64,000 bases of DNA from an uncultured Flavobacteriaceae bacterium (GCA_947494695.1 CANLWB010000001.1:1-64000); one strand, 5' to 3'; counted from the first letter of the stretch, positions 18,022-28,200 are shown. The notes: generated by a model not told the origin, from the sequence alone. Numbers and translations: made by a program.

Positions 18022-18939
18022 TTAATCCTGAACAATAATATCTTTAATATCATCCTTTCCAAATTCTGGCTGAATATTAACATGATTAATATCGTATTTC
18101 TTAAGCACCAAATCTTCAATATCATGAAGAATGACATCGAATTGAGAGAGTGTAATATCATGGTTAAAATCTATATGCGCTTCCAAATGAATTTCTTCTT
18201 CATTTAATTGCCAAACATGAACGTGATGTACATTTTTAATACTATCAAACGCATTGATCTCGGCAACAATTTGTTTAACAGGAATCTCGTCTGGTGTAAA
18301 TAACATTAACACCTTTGTAGAACTTTTCAACAAGTCGAAACCCATCCAAATTAAGTAAACTGCAATAATAAAAGTTAGCATACTATCAACCCAAAATACC
18401 TGGAAGTATTTCATGAGCAAGCCTCCTATAAGAACTGCTATACTTGCCATCATATCTGTTAATAAGTGTAGATAGGCACTTTTCATATTCATATTAGATT
18501 TAGAATCTTTCTTTAGCAAAAAAACACTTAATCCATTAGCTACAATACCTAAAAGTGATAACCAAATAACAAGATTAGATTCAATATCTTCAGGGCTTTG
18601 AAATCTTTTAATGGCTTCTATAATTAATAAAATAGCAACAACAATTAGCGTCGATGCATTTATAAATGCTGCGAGAATCTCAGCACGTTTATAACCAAAG
18701 GTTCTATAAATAGAGGCTTCCTTTTTTGATAATTTATTAGCGATATAACTCACTATTAAAGAAAGAACATCGCTAAAATTATGCAATGCATCACTCAATA
18801 GAGCCAGACTGCCAGATAGAATGCCGCCTATAACTTGCGCAGCAGTAATAATAATGTTTAATAATATGGATATAAAAAGATTGCGTCCCCTTAGGTCGTG
18901 ATGAGTGTGAGTATGGTTATGCGTATGCGAATGCCCCAT
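18022..18939 (-). CDS. Cation diffusion facilitator (Zn2+/Co2+ efflux)
   Basis: A 305-residue inner-membrane metal exporter of the CzcD/ZitB type. The N-terminus is His-rich (HSHTHNHTHTHH, residues 3-14). Six membrane segments follow, with the metal-site motifs DALHNFSD (about 46-53) and HLLTDMMAS (about 157-165). A cytosolic C-terminal domain contains HVHVWQL and HIDF. The reaction is Zn2+ (or related metal)/H+ antiport out of the cytosol. Its ATG directly follows the rpiB stop codon, so the two are co-transcribed. Confidence 0.9.
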   Translation of the reverse strand: MGHSHTHNHTHTHHDLRGRNLFISILLNIIITAAQVIGGILSGSLALLSDALHNFSDVLSLIVSYIANKLSKKEASIYRTFGYKRAEILAAFINASTLIVVAILLIIEAIKRFQSPEDIESNLVIWLSLLGIVANGLSVFLLKKDSKSNMNMKSAYLHLLTDMMASIAVLIGGLLMKYFQVFWVDSMLTFIIAVYLIWMGFDLLKSSTKVLMLFTPDEIPVKQIVAEINAFDSIKNVHHVHVWQLNEEEIHLEAHIDFNHDITLSQFDVILHDIEDLVLKKYDINHVNIQPEFGKDDIKDIIVQD

Positions 18940-19374
18940 CTAACAAGACAGTGGGATTTTATCGATTCTGTTTTGATGTCTACCGCCTTCAAAATCGGTA
19001 TTTAAAAAAGTTTCTACCATTTGCAATGCCTGAGGAATAGCTGTATAACGTGCCGGAATACATAAAATGTTAGCATTATTATGCTGCCTTATAAGTTCAA
19101 CAATTTCTTTGGTCCAACATAAACCAGCACGTACGTTTTTATATTTATTGGCAGTCATGGCAACGCCATTGGCACTACCACATATTAATATCCCAAGGTC
19201 AACTTTTTTATGTTCAACATCTTGTGCCACCGGATGTACAAAATCTGGATAATCTACACTATCATTTGCATCAGTTCCGTAATTATTAACGGTATAACCT
19301 TTAGATTCTAAAAATTCTTTAATAGCGAATTTATAATCTGTTCCTGCGTGATCGTTTCCTATTGAGATTGTCAT
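18940..19374 (-). CDS. rpiB: Ribose-5-phosphate isomerase B
   Basis: A 144-residue RpiB/LacAB-family enzyme interconverting ribose-5-phosphate and ribulose-5-phosphate in the pentose phosphate pathway. Motifs include IGNDHAGTDYK at the N-terminus, DYPDFVHPVA, the catalytic-loop segment GILICGSANGVAMTANK (the catalytic Cys lies in ICGSANG) and GGRHQNRI near the end. It is the first gene of a two-gene unit with the cation exporter. A TAnnTTTG element lies about 27 bp upstream. Confidence 0.93.
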   Translation of the reverse strand: MTISIGNDHAGTDYKFAIKEFLESKGYTVNNYGTDANDSVDYPDFVHPVAQDVEHKKVDLGILICGSANGVAMTANKYKNVRAGLCWTKEIVELIRQHNNANILCIPARYTAIPQALQMVETFLNTDFEGGRHQNRIDKIPLSC

Positions 19375-19400
19375 AACTAATATATATATGGTAATGTTTA

Positions 19401-19408
19401 CAAATTTA
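19401..19408 (-). promoter_or_regulatory. TAnnTTTG promoter element of rpiB
   Basis: On the minus strand this reads TAAATTTG, 27 bp before the rpiB ATG. The -33 element is not evident. Confidence 0.45.
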
Positions 19409-20591
19409 CTAAACGAAATACTGTTAACAGCATTTTTAATGACTTGTTAATATCTTTAAATTATATTTTATAAAATTTCCTTGCAAAAGTATTTATTTTT
19501 TCCATTCGATAACATTTAGATAACATACAAATTAGTTTATGTAAATTTTTGGTTAAGTTATTAGCACTACAAAGTATCTTTATAAGACGTTTTTAATAAA
19601 ATACTTATTAAAAAAAGCATGTTAATTAAGGTTATCAACAATTGTTAATAGCATTTATAAAAAGCTTCATTTTTAGCTTATTAGAATATAGAAAGTATGT
19701 TAATTAACCATTAAAAATTGATCAATAACTTAAATACAAAATTAATCTTAGAAAAGTTATACCGCTATTAACAAGCTATAATAACCACCATTTTTATTTT
19801 AAATTTTTAAAAAGAAAAAAGTATTATAATATATAATGTGAATAACTCATTTTTGTTTGATTTATGAATGATACAATTTGAAATTTTTTTATTTAAAATA
19901 TGGTTTTATTAGGTTAATTTTTAATACGTTAAGGTTATTTAATCTTATAGGATTTCTGTTCGAATAGTCTATATGGATTTGATTTTGTTTTTGTTAGGGT
20001 ATTGACAGTGTTTGATTGTTTTTCTTAGATTGAAGAAACCTTGTTGTTTATTTCGATGCAGTCCGTAATTATTTGGTATATATAAGGAGATGTTAATAAA
20101 GTTGCTTGACCTGGTACCTTGTTTATATGAAGTTTGTATTAAGGCTGTCAAGATTTCGTCTAGTCATGATAGAATGTTTATTAATTCATGTATTTTAAGG
20201 TAGTTTTAAACGAGTTTTAGATTGGATAATGGGTTGTACTCAGATTGTTGTATTCGTTTAGGAAACGTTATGTAATCTAGCTCAGGGCATGTGATTTTAG
20301 TTATGAACAGGTTCGGATTGATTTTTTTAATGAGTAGAGGAATATAATTACCAAATATTGGTATTTTATATATTTATTGGGATGTCGATTGGCTAGATAT
20401 TTTCGTTCTTACCGTTATATGATTTCTCATGTAGTTTGAATAGTGCGTGTTCTAAGTGTCCAGATGACGGCGAAATTTAAGGGTTAATAAATGAATGAAA
20501 GAATAAAACGTGTTTCACTAAATGATATGTTGCTTATCATGACTACGAGGTTTATATGATATTTCGAGATATGGCTAGTTTGAGTTTAGCA

Positions 20592-20624
20592 CAAAAAAAA
20601 TCCCTACACAAAGCAGGGATTTTC
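20592..20624 (-). terminator. Rho-independent terminator of the OmpH-like gene
   Basis: On the minus strand AAAATCCCT pairs with AGGGATTTT over a 9-nt loop, followed by a T run. It lies about 25 bp after the stop codon. Confidence 0.88.
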
Positions 20625-20649
20625 ATTCATCTATAAATGAGTTAAGATG

Positions 20650-21165
20650 TTATTTTTTATATTGAGCATTTAAAGCATCCAAAACAGTCTGCGTTAAATC
20701 ATTGTCTTCGGTACCGTAAAGTACTGTAGCAGCTGCATCGCTAGTTCCTAAGATGTAAGTATATCCGTTTTTCTTTCCGTAGTCTTTAACGAAATCTTTT
20801 ACTTTAACAATTAAAGTGTCAATTTCAGTTTGGAAACTCTGAGATAGTTGCTGTTGTTCAAATTGCATCTGTTGCTGAAGAATTTGTTGTTTTTCTTGAA
20901 GGCCTTGCATTAATTCCTGTTGTTTTTTACGAGAAGCATTTTTGGCATCAACTTGTGTTTTTTGAACTTCGAGCTGAAACGCCTGACCTATACTATCGGC
21001 TTTCTTTTTAAAGGCTTCTTCTTTTGCCTGGAATTTGGCTTCAACATCTTTTTTTTCCTGATAATCGTTTATTACAATTCCGTTATCTATAAAGCCTATT
21101 TTTTTTTCTTTTTGACATGAAGTAAAAACTAAGGCTGCTAATACTACATAAAGTATATTCTTCAT
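20650..21165 (-). CDS. OmpH/Skp-like periplasmic chaperone, lipoprotein
   Basis: A 171-residue lipoprotein with lipobox FTSC (Cys17), then IGFIDNGIVINDYQEKKDVEAKF, a long Lys/Gln/Glu-rich coiled coil (about 40-125) and a C-terminal YTYILGTSDAAATVLYG segment typical of the OmpH/Skp family. Skp trimers hold unfolded outer-membrane proteins during transit. Unlike classical Skp it carries a lipobox, as some Bacteroidota members do. It has its own promoter and terminator, so it is probably monocistronic. Confidence 0.85.
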   Translation of the reverse strand: MKNILYVVLAALVFTSCQKEKKIGFIDNGIVINDYQEKKDVEAKFQAKEEAFKKKADSIGQAFQLEVQKTQVDAKNASRKKQQELMQGLQEKQQILQQQMQFEQQQLSQSFQTEIDTLIVKVKDFVKDYGKKNGYTYILGTSDAAATVLYGTEDNDLTQTVLDALNAQYKK

Positions 21166-21188
21166 TTTTAAAATTTTTAAAATCTGAA

Positions 21189-21196
21189 CAAAAGTA
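21189..21196 (-). promoter_or_regulatory. TAnnTTTG promoter element of the OmpH-like gene
   Basis: Minus-strand TACTTTTG, 24 bp before the ATG; a good match to the Bacteroidota -7 element. Confidence 0.5.
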
Positions 21197-21391
21197 ATAA
21201 AGTAATGTAAGAATGCGAGAAATTTGATTTATTTTAAAGTATAAGCTTTATTTATCATTAATTTATATTGTTATAATAATTATTTATTGATTTTAAGTAC
21301 ATATAAGACGATTTAAGCGACTTTATTTATTCAGGCATATGTTTGGATTATGAGGTATCTAATCCTTTAAATATATCTATTAAAATAAGTT

Positions 21392-22243
21392 TTAGCTGTT
21401 TTTAATGATATATATATGTGAAGAAGCTTCTTTTGAACGTATAGCTTTCAAATTAGATAACAAACCAATGTAAAAACCTTTGATAGGATTCATTCTGCCA
21501 TTCTTATATTTTTCTGAAAGTAGACTCACGTAAAAGGAATCGAAAAGCATAGGTTTAATATTAACGACGGTCATTGAGAATTTTAAAAATAATTTTGAAA
21601 TGGAGTTTTTATCAAAATGCCAAAGATGTCTGGGAACATCGTAAGCTGCCCAAAAGGATTTATAATGTTTTGCATCATAACTTTTATAGTTAGGAACAGC
21701 AATAATTAAAACGCCATTTGGTTTTAATAATTTTTTTAAAAGTCTAATATAGTCTTCTAAATTCGGGATATGTTCTAGAACATGCCAAAGCGTAATAACA
21801 TCAAAACTTCCAGCTCTAAACTTTGTTAATTCGTCGTTATTGAAGACCGAGTTTTTAGTTTTTTTATTGGCAATAGTTCGTGCATTTATATCGGGTTCAA
21901 TTCCAAAAACTGACCAATTATTTTGTTTGGCAACTTGTAAAAAATCACCGGTACCACATCCAATATCTAAAAGTTTTTTATCATCCAGAGAAAAACTATT
22001 AATGAGTTTTACTTTTTTCTTAAGTGCAATTTTTCTAATAGAATGATATATGGTTTCGAATATATTTCTTTTAGAATCGGTATGTGAAATATAGTCGTCA
22101 CTTTTATAATAAAGGGGTAATTTTTCTTCTGAAGGTTGTGGAGTAGTTTCTAAAAATCCGTACTCAGAATTTTCGATTATTTTAAATTCTTCTCCTGAAA
22201 TGGAATGATCTTTTACAATAAATTCGGTTTGTTTATTTTTCAT
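21392..22243 (-). CDS. Class I SAM-dependent methyltransferase
   Basis: A 283-residue cytosolic protein of the methyltransferase-11/23 type. SAM-binding motif I is LLDIGCGTGDFL (about 91-102), motif II is GIEPD, and post-motifs are ITLWHVLEHIPNLEDYI and LLKPNGVLIIAVPN. The N-terminal part has no zinc-binding cysteine set. The substrate cannot be inferred; similar flavobacterial genes are often found next to mnmG, so a housekeeping role is possible. It starts about 120 bp after mnmG, with a parS-like site between. Confidence 0.8.
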   Translation of the reverse strand: MKNKQTEFIVKDHSISGEEFKIIENSEYGFLETTPQPSEEKLPLYYKSDDYISHTDSKRNIFETIYHSIRKIALKKKVKLINSFSLDDKKLLDIGCGTGDFLQVAKQNNWSVFGIEPDINARTIANKKTKNSVFNNDELTKFRAGSFDVITLWHVLEHIPNLEDYIRLLKKLLKPNGVLIIAVPNYKSYDAKHYKSFWAAYDVPRHLWHFDKNSISKLFLKFSMTVVNIKPMLFDSFYVSLLSEKYKNGRMNPIKGFYIGLLSNLKAIRSKEASSHIYIIKNS

Positions 22244-22338
22244 TTATCATGGATTCTGGAACAAAATTGTATCACGTTATAAATGTTTGTCAAGGTTAAA
22301 ATGGTTCTAAAATGTGTTTATAATGAATCAAGGAAAAA

Positions 22339-22354
22339 TGTTCCACGTGGAACA
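22339..22354. promoter_or_regulatory. parS-like site 1 (ParB-binding palindrome)
   Basis: TGTTCCACGTGGAACA is a perfect 16-bp palindrome (18 bp with the flanking A/T). It fits the parS pattern TGTTNCACGTGNAACA recognised by chromosomal ParB proteins. It lies just beyond the 3' end of mnmG. Confidence 0.8.
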
Positions 22355-22362
22355 TCTTGAAA

Positions 22363-24234
22363 TTATCGACCCATATAAACCAATAAAACCGAAATATCAT
22401 TTGGTGAAACACCGCTTATTCTTGATGCTTGAGATACGGTTGCGGGTTGTATTTTTTTAAGTTTTTCTCGAGCTTCAAAACTCATGGATTTGATTTTTGA
22501 GTAATCAAAATTCTCTGGAATTTTTACATATTCTAATCTGTTTAGCTTATCGGCATTGTTTTTTTCTTTGGCAATATATCCAGAATATTTTACTTGTATT
22601 TCGGTTTGTTCTATAACCTCATTGTCTAAATTATTGTCCTGAATATATTGTTCAACAGCCTTAAATTTTCGAACATCATTTATGGTGATATTAGGTCTTG
22701 AAAAGATCTTAAACATCTTATCAGACTGCTTGACTAAGGACGATCCTTTTGATTCTAAAACAGGATTTGCTTCTTCTGGTTTTACGCTTGTTTTAGAAAA
22801 GAATTCTACAAACTTCTTGGCGTCATTGTGTTTTTGTTCCATACGATGGAGTCGTTTTTCACTGGCTAAACCAAGCTCAAATCCTTTAGGTGTTAATCTT
22901 AAATCGGCATTATCTTGACGTAAAAGCGTTCTATATTCTGCTCGTGATGTAAACATGCGATACGGTTCTTCGGTACCTTTGGTTATTAAATCATCAATTA
23001 AAACACCAATATAAGCTTCGTCTCTTTTTAAAGTAAAAGGTTCTTGTTTATTGACTTTTAAACTGGCATTGATCCCGGCCATTAATCCTTGAGAAGCTGC
23101 CTCTTCGTAACCTGTGGTTCCGTTAATTTGACCTGCGAAATAAAGTCCTTTTATAAGCTTTGTTTCTAAGGTATGTTTTAACTGCGTAGGTGGAAAATAA
23201 TCGTATTCAATAGCATATCCTGGTCTAAAGAATTTAACGTTTTCGAATCCAACTACAGAACGTAATGCTTTAAATTGAACGTCCTCTGGAAGCGATGTAG
23301 AAAAACCATTTACATAAACTTCACAAGTATTCCAACCTTCAGGTTCTATAAATAATTGGTGCTTATCTTTATCGGCAAATCGATTTATTTTGTCTTCGAT
23401 TGAAGGGCAATATCTAGGTCCCAAACTTTTAATTCTACCATTAAACATAGGAGATCTATCAAAACCTTCACGAAGTAAATTGTGAACTTCAGGACTGGTA
23501 TAAGTCATATAACAAGAACGTTGTTTTTTCAATGGTTTGGTAATGTCTAAATAAGAGAATTTTTCTGGTTGGTCGTCACCAGGCTGTTCTGTCATTTTAC
23601 TATAATCTAAACTACGACCATCAACTCTGGGAGGCGTTCCTGTTTTCATTCTTCCCGAATCGAAACCTAAATCCACAAGTTGTTCTGTAATACCTGTAGC
23701 GGCTTTTTCTCCTGCCCTTCCACCACCAAAATTCTTATCACCAATATGAATAAGCCCATTCAAAAAAGTACCATTGGTTAAGACTACGGACTGTGCTTTT
23801 ATTTCAATTCCTAATGATGTTTTAACGCCTACTACCCGATCGTTTTCTATAATTAAACCAGATACCATCTCCTGATAAAAATCTAAATTCGGAGTTCCTT
23901 CTAAAAGCAATCTCCAGTCTTCTGCGAAGCGCATACGATCACTCTGTACTCTTGGACTCCACATAGCTGGTCCTTTAGATTTATTAAGCATTTTAAATTG
24001 GATGGCGGAGGTATCAGATACGATTCCGCTATAACCTCCCAGGGCATCAATCTCTCGTACTATTTGTCCTTTCGCTATACCACCCATAGCAGGATTACAA
24101 GACATCTGTGCAATGTTTTGAAGGTTCATGGTAACAAGCAGTGTTTTGCTACCCATATTAGCGGCAGCTGCTGCGGCTTCGCTTCCCGCATGCCCTGCTC
24201 CTACAACAATTACGTCATACATTTCGTTGAACAT
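22363..24234 (-). CDS. mnmG: tRNA uridine 5-carboxymethylaminomethyl modification enzyme MnmG
   Basis: A 623-residue FAD enzyme that, with MnmE, modifies the wobble uridine (U34) of certain tRNAs. The dinucleotide-binding motif GAGHAGSEAA is at about residues 12-21. Family signatures include CNPAMGGIAKGQIVREIDALGG (about 46-67), GRAGE, TGTPPR, the PTQLKHTLET region, GQINGTTGYEEAASQG and the C-terminal RISGVSPNDI helix. Length and start (MFNEMYDVIVVGAG) are normal; the second Met is an alternative start. Two parS-like sites flank the gene, one of them in its leader. Confidence 0.97.
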   Translation of the reverse strand: MFNEMYDVIVVGAGHAGSEAAAAAANMGSKTLLVTMNLQNIAQMSCNPAMGGIAKGQIVREIDALGGYSGIVSDTSAIQFKMLNKSKGPAMWSPRVQSDRMRFAEDWRLLLEGTPNLDFYQEMVSGLIIENDRVVGVKTSLGIEIKAQSVVLTNGTFLNGLIHIGDKNFGGGRAGEKAATGITEQLVDLGFDSGRMKTGTPPRVDGRSLDYSKMTEQPGDDQPEKFSYLDITKPLKKQRSCYMTYTSPEVHNLLREGFDRSPMFNGRIKSLGPRYCPSIEDKINRFADKDKHQLFIEPEGWNTCEVYVNGFSTSLPEDVQFKALRSVVGFENVKFFRPGYAIEYDYFPPTQLKHTLETKLIKGLYFAGQINGTTGYEEAASQGLMAGINASLKVNKQEPFTLKRDEAYIGVLIDDLITKGTEEPYRMFTSRAEYRTLLRQDNADLRLTPKGFELGLASEKRLHRMEQKHNDAKKFVEFFSKTSVKPEEANPVLESKGSSLVKQSDKMFKIFSRPNITINDVRKFKAVEQYIQDNNLDNEVIEQTEIQVKYSGYIAKEKNNADKLNRLEYVKIPENFDYSKIKSMSFEAREKLKKIQPATVSQASRISGVSPNDISVLLVYMGR

Positions 24235-24252
24235 AACTTCTTTTTTTGATAG

Positions 24253-24268
24253 TGTTCCACGTGGAACG
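24253..24268. promoter_or_regulatory. parS-like site 2 (ParB-binding palindrome)
   Basis: TGTTCCACGTGGAACG, whose inner 14 bp are a perfect palindrome identical to site 1; only the last outer base differs. It lies between the mnmG promoter element and ATG, so ParB binding could affect mnmG expression. Confidence 0.75.
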
Positions 24269-24287
24269 TTTGGATAATTTAAGTGTG

Positions 24288-24295
24288 CAAATATA
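24288..24295 (-). promoter_or_regulatory. TAnnTTTG promoter element of mnmG
   Basis: Minus-strand TATATTTG, about 53 bp upstream of the mnmG ATG. The parS-like site sits within the inferred leader. Confidence 0.45.
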
Positions 24296-24471
24296 CGTCC
24301 TTTCTGTAAAACCCTGATTTAGTTGAAAAGAATTCCTCAATAGATACTGTCAGAGTTTTTATTAAACCTACTTAAAAACCCATAGGAACCGTTATTGTTT
24401 TTATATACTTAAAGCGTGTCGATTATTAAGCGTGGCTAATGTGAAATTGTGAGTTCAAATCAAATCAAAGT

Positions 24472-24714
24472 TTAATCAAAAAGAATTCCTCGACGCTCTG
24501 CGTCGGGGTTTCCATTGAAATTGTCATTCCTGTATGGTCAGTGAGCGTCCGCCGGCCGGCCGGCCAGGTAGCCGAACTGAAAATGGGAATCTAAATACAA
24601 AATTTCGAATTTTGACCCCTTAAGGTCAAAATGAAACGGGCGAAACCTGTGCTGAGCCTGCCGAAGTATACCCCTATGGCTCTGCCTCGGGGATAGTTCG
24701 TTTCAAGAAATTTT
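24472..24714. repeat. 243-bp dispersed repeat, copy 1
   Basis: Matches 41321-41563 over its full 243 bp with about five single-base differences. It is richer in G+C than its surroundings. It contains a small hairpin CGACG-CTCTG-CGTCG, a CCGGCCGGCCGG tract, a hairpin with ATTTTGACC/GGTCAAAAT arms, and the near-identical words GCTCTGCGTCGGGG and GCTCTGCCTCGGGG at its two ends. No open frame was seen. Words such as GGTCAGTGAGCG and GTGCTGAGCCTGCCGAAG are of the kind found in many flavobacterial intergenic repeats. Confidence 0.9.
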
Positions 24715-24866
24715 TTATTTTTTAAATCTAAGTTTAGAATGAAACCTGTACCTAAAATTATAAACATACCACATTGAAGTTATCTCAAGGATCTTTCGTT
24801 TTAAAAAACTTTTAATCCTATTTTATCTATAGCTTTACTGGGATGCAGAAATGTATGGTTCGTTTA

Positions 24867-25280
24867 CTACGAATTAAATTGAGTTAAATAATGGTTCTCT
24901 TTATCTCGCATTTCAGAAGCTTCTGCTTCCGTTTTATCTTTGTAACCACAATAATGAAGTACACCATGAATAATAACCCGTCGTAATTCTTCTTCAAAAG
25001 ATACTGAGAAATCTTTAGCATTATCCTCTACCCGTTCCACAGAAATAAATATGTCACCCTGGATTAACCTTCCAACCGAATAATCGAAACTAATGATATC
25101 TGTTAGTGTGTCATGATTTAAAAATTCTACATTTAAATTATGTAAATAATCATCGTTACAAAACACATAATTGATTTCTTCTAATTTGAATCCCTCATTC
25201 GAAATTGTTCCTAAAATCCAATTGGAAATTTTATGTTCATCATCTAAAGAAAAATCGGTTTCGTAATTGAAGTTAATCAT
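24867..25280 (-). CDS. ybeY: Endoribonuclease YbeY, 16S rRNA maturation factor
   Basis: A 137-residue metal-dependent RNase family protein acting in 16S rRNA 3'-end maturation and ribosome quality control. It has the central NVEFLNHDTLTDIISFDYS stretch and the metal-binding motif HGVLHYCGY (about 110-118). The third His of the usual HGxLHLxGYDH pattern is replaced: GYKD is found where GYDH is expected, followed by KTEAEASEM. Its start overlaps the end of the DUF4175 gene by 8 bp, so it is translated as the second gene of that unit. Confidence 0.88.
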   Translation of the reverse strand: MINFNYETDFSLDDEHKISNWILGTISNEGFKLEEINYVFCNDDYLHNLNVEFLNHDTLTDIISFDYSVGRLIQGDIFISVERVEDNAKDFSVSFEEELRRVIIHGVLHYCGYKDKTEAEASEMRDKENHYLTQFNS

Positions 25281-28200
25281 TATTCTGCTTAAAATATTCT
25301 TGCACTTTCTTTTTGTAAACTTGTTGCAAAGGTAAAGCTTGTCTGTTTAATATTTCGGTAGTTTTAAAATATTGTTTTGCAGTTGGAATTTGATTGTTGG
25401 TTGTATTATCGAAATTGTTCTTATTTGTTTTAGATTCTCGTTTGTCATCCTGACCTTGTTGAAAGGTAGCATTTTCCATCTTTAATAATTGATGTTTTAA
25501 TTGCATCATTTTTTGAAGCGTTCTATTAGTAAAACCTTTATTTAATAAATCCAATTCAATATCTTCCATTTTTCGTAGCAGCTGATCTCCGTTTCCTCCT
25601 TTACCTTTTCCTTCTTTCTTTAATTGTTCCTCTAAAGCTTTTCGCAATTGCTGCTGTTGCTGATAAATTTGGTAAAGCATACCATTTAAATCTTCATTTG
25701 TACCTTCTCCTTCTCCCTGACTTTTCTTTCCATTTTTACCCTGCTTTTGTTGTCCTTCCTTTTCGCCGTTCTCTCCATCCTTACCATCTTTCTTCTTTTC
25801 ACCTTTCTGGCCTTCTTTTTCTCCATCCTGTTCTTTAGGTTTACCCTGTTGACTTTTTTTCATGCCTTCCTCCATCTGCTTATTAAGTTCTTCCTGGCTC
25901 ATAATAATATCTGGTAATTGCATATCGCCACCCTTACCTTGGCCTGGAGACATACTCATATTTTCTTGCATATTATCTAAAACATCACTTAAAAAGTCCG
26001 CTAAATTATTAGCAGCAGTTACGGCAAATTGTTGACTGGATATACCCTGGTATAATTGATTTTCGGCTAAGGAACCTAGCGCTTTATCAATATTATAATA
26101 AACATCCGATATTTCCTTGTTTACCTTTTCGGAAAGTTTTGGTTGTCGGAGCGATAAAGCAAACAAACTGTCATCAACATGTTCGAAATGTTCTTTTAGA
26201 CTACTTTGCTTTCTTAAATAGGTCGCAAATTTGTTGTGGTTAGCTTCTATACTTTTAAACTGATTCATGAGTGCTTCCTGATCAAAAGAAAATAAGACTA
26301 AGTTATCTAGAATCTGACGTAACATTTCTATATCCTCCTGCATTTGTTCGCCACTCCCCCCTTGCATCGCACTTTGCATTTGTTGGCTCATCTTTTTCAT
26401 TTTTTGAGCGGCTTTCTTCTGACTTTTTTGAGCTTTTTTCAAACTTTCATTAGATTTCTCATTTTTTTGTTGCTCCTGTTCTTGATTTTGTTGTTCTTTT
26501 TTCTCTCCATTTTCGTCCTGCTTTTCTCCAGCGTCTTGCTTCTCTTTTTTCTCTAACGCTTCTGAAGCATTTTCCTGTTCCTTCTTAATATCGTTTTCCT
26601 CTAATTTGTCTTGAGGAATATCAATAGGCTTTTTTAAAGCTTTACTTTCCTTTTTAAGCGCTTCGAGTTGCTTAGAAAATTCATCAAATTTCTTATTAAG
26701 TGCTTCTTGCTTTTTTTTCGTGTTTTCTTTTTTAGATGTCTTGGATAACTTATCCTGCTCTTCTGCCATTTTATTCAAATCACTTTTAAGCTTTTCCAGT
26801 TTTTTTTCAACATAGAATCGTTTGGTTAATTCTAGTAATTGTTGCAAACTTCTTTTTTTGTTTTTGTTTTGTTTGGCAAGCTCTTCTAATTTTTTTGTTA
26901 TAACGTCTTCTTTATTTATTTTTTCAAGAAGTTTTTTTAATTCGTTTAGAAGTTTTTCATCCTTTTTAAGTTGTTCCTCATTTTCTTTTAAACGTTCCTT
27001 TAAATCTTCTTTAAACTCATCTTCTTTCAAATGATCTTTTTGAAATTCTTCAAGATTGTCTTTTAACTTTTTGTTGAAGTTTTTCATCATCTCGTCTTGT
27101 TGTTTCTGACGCTTGAAAAACGATTCTAACTTTTTCTTATCATTAAAATTTAAAGTTAACTTCTCGCGTTGTGTTTTCGTAAGTTCCTCCAACTTCTTAT
27201 CCTGTTCCTCAAACTTATCTAGCGACTTGTTTAAATCTTTAATCGTTTTGCTCTGTTCCTCCAGTTTCTTTTGTATCTCCTCTTCACGCGTTCGTTTTCT
27301 ATAGCTAAACACATGGCTTTTAACAGCTTTATATTTGTTAACTACATCATTATCAAACACTTGAAAATATAAATCGTAGGCAATACCATCTTCAATATTT
27401 AGATTATTTGGGAATGCACTAATAAAATCTGCAATGTTAGAATTAGAAATAAGAATCCGTTCATACGTTTTATTTTTTTCATTATCAGATGGATAGTATA
27501 CCAATTGAAGCTTGCTAAATCCGTAATCATCACTTACCTGTCCATAGAAATATAGACTTTGTTGATCCATGCTATCAATTTCGACCTTCAAATCGATTTC
27601 TGGATATTCATCCTTAACAACGCCAATGCTAAATGCTAAATTCTCGTAATTCTTTAAGTTCTTATTACTTGTACTAAGGCTATAATCTAAATTGTTGTAA
27701 ATACGCTTAGAGGCATTAAAAACTCCCGATTCGCCAGAAGAAAACGTCATGGTATCTTTCGCATATAAATGAACAGCATCAGTAGCCTTAGTTTTTAATC
27801 TCCAGATAACGTTTGTACCTTCTGGAACCATGGCGTTTCCGGTACTTTTTAAGGTCTCATCTTTCTTTTTGGTGTATGAGGGGTAATCCAAAATCATTTC
27901 AAAACCAAGTAGTGAAGGTACTTCTACAATACTTATATTGTAAGGTTTAGATGTTACATCGTTGGCAGTTAACTCGAATGTGATATCCGATTTAAGTTGC
28001 GAAAACACATACTCAAATTCACCCAAGCCTGTTTGTTGTAAGAAATAAGTTTCGTTATTATACACAATCTGTGCACTTTCCGGAGTAAGTTCGCCTGCCG
28101 TTCTTACCATAAGCTTAAAATCACTATTTTCAATGGCTTTTAAATGGTCGTTAACCACAAAAAATTGAAATGGCGCAGGTGGCTCGTATGCCGTTTGATA

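Larger units (their letters stand above)
19375..20649. other. 1.27-kb gene-free AT-rich region
   Basis: Strongly AT-rich with no convincing gene on either strand. A 60-codon TTG-initiated frame on the minus strand (19969-20151) has no recognisable features and is left out. The region contains TGTGAATAA (about 19839-19847, minus-strand TTATTCACA, a DnaA-box match) and TTATCAACA (about 19632-19640, one mismatch), several GTTAAT/ATTAAC words, and the terminator at 20592-20624. It lies 2-3 kb from two parS-like sites. Confidence 0.5.
24235..24866. other. Intergenic region between mnmG and ybeY
   Basis: About 630 bp. It holds parS-like site 2, the mnmG promoter element and copy 1 of the 243-bp repeat. 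No gene was seen. Confidence 0.6.

Noticed and set aside
19969-20151. 60-codon minus-strand frame in the AT-rich gap
   Set aside because: TTG start, no motif, no ribosome-binding or promoter support, unusual composition; more likely chance.
24541-24580. CCGGCCGGCCGG tract as a possible restriction or recombination site
   Set aside because: Part of the 243-bp repeat; nothing shows a separate role.
26271-27304. Several + strand frames rich in Phe/Ser/Leu opposite the DUF4175 gene
   Set aside because: They are the complement of Lys/Glu-rich codons in the coiled coil and have no features of their own.
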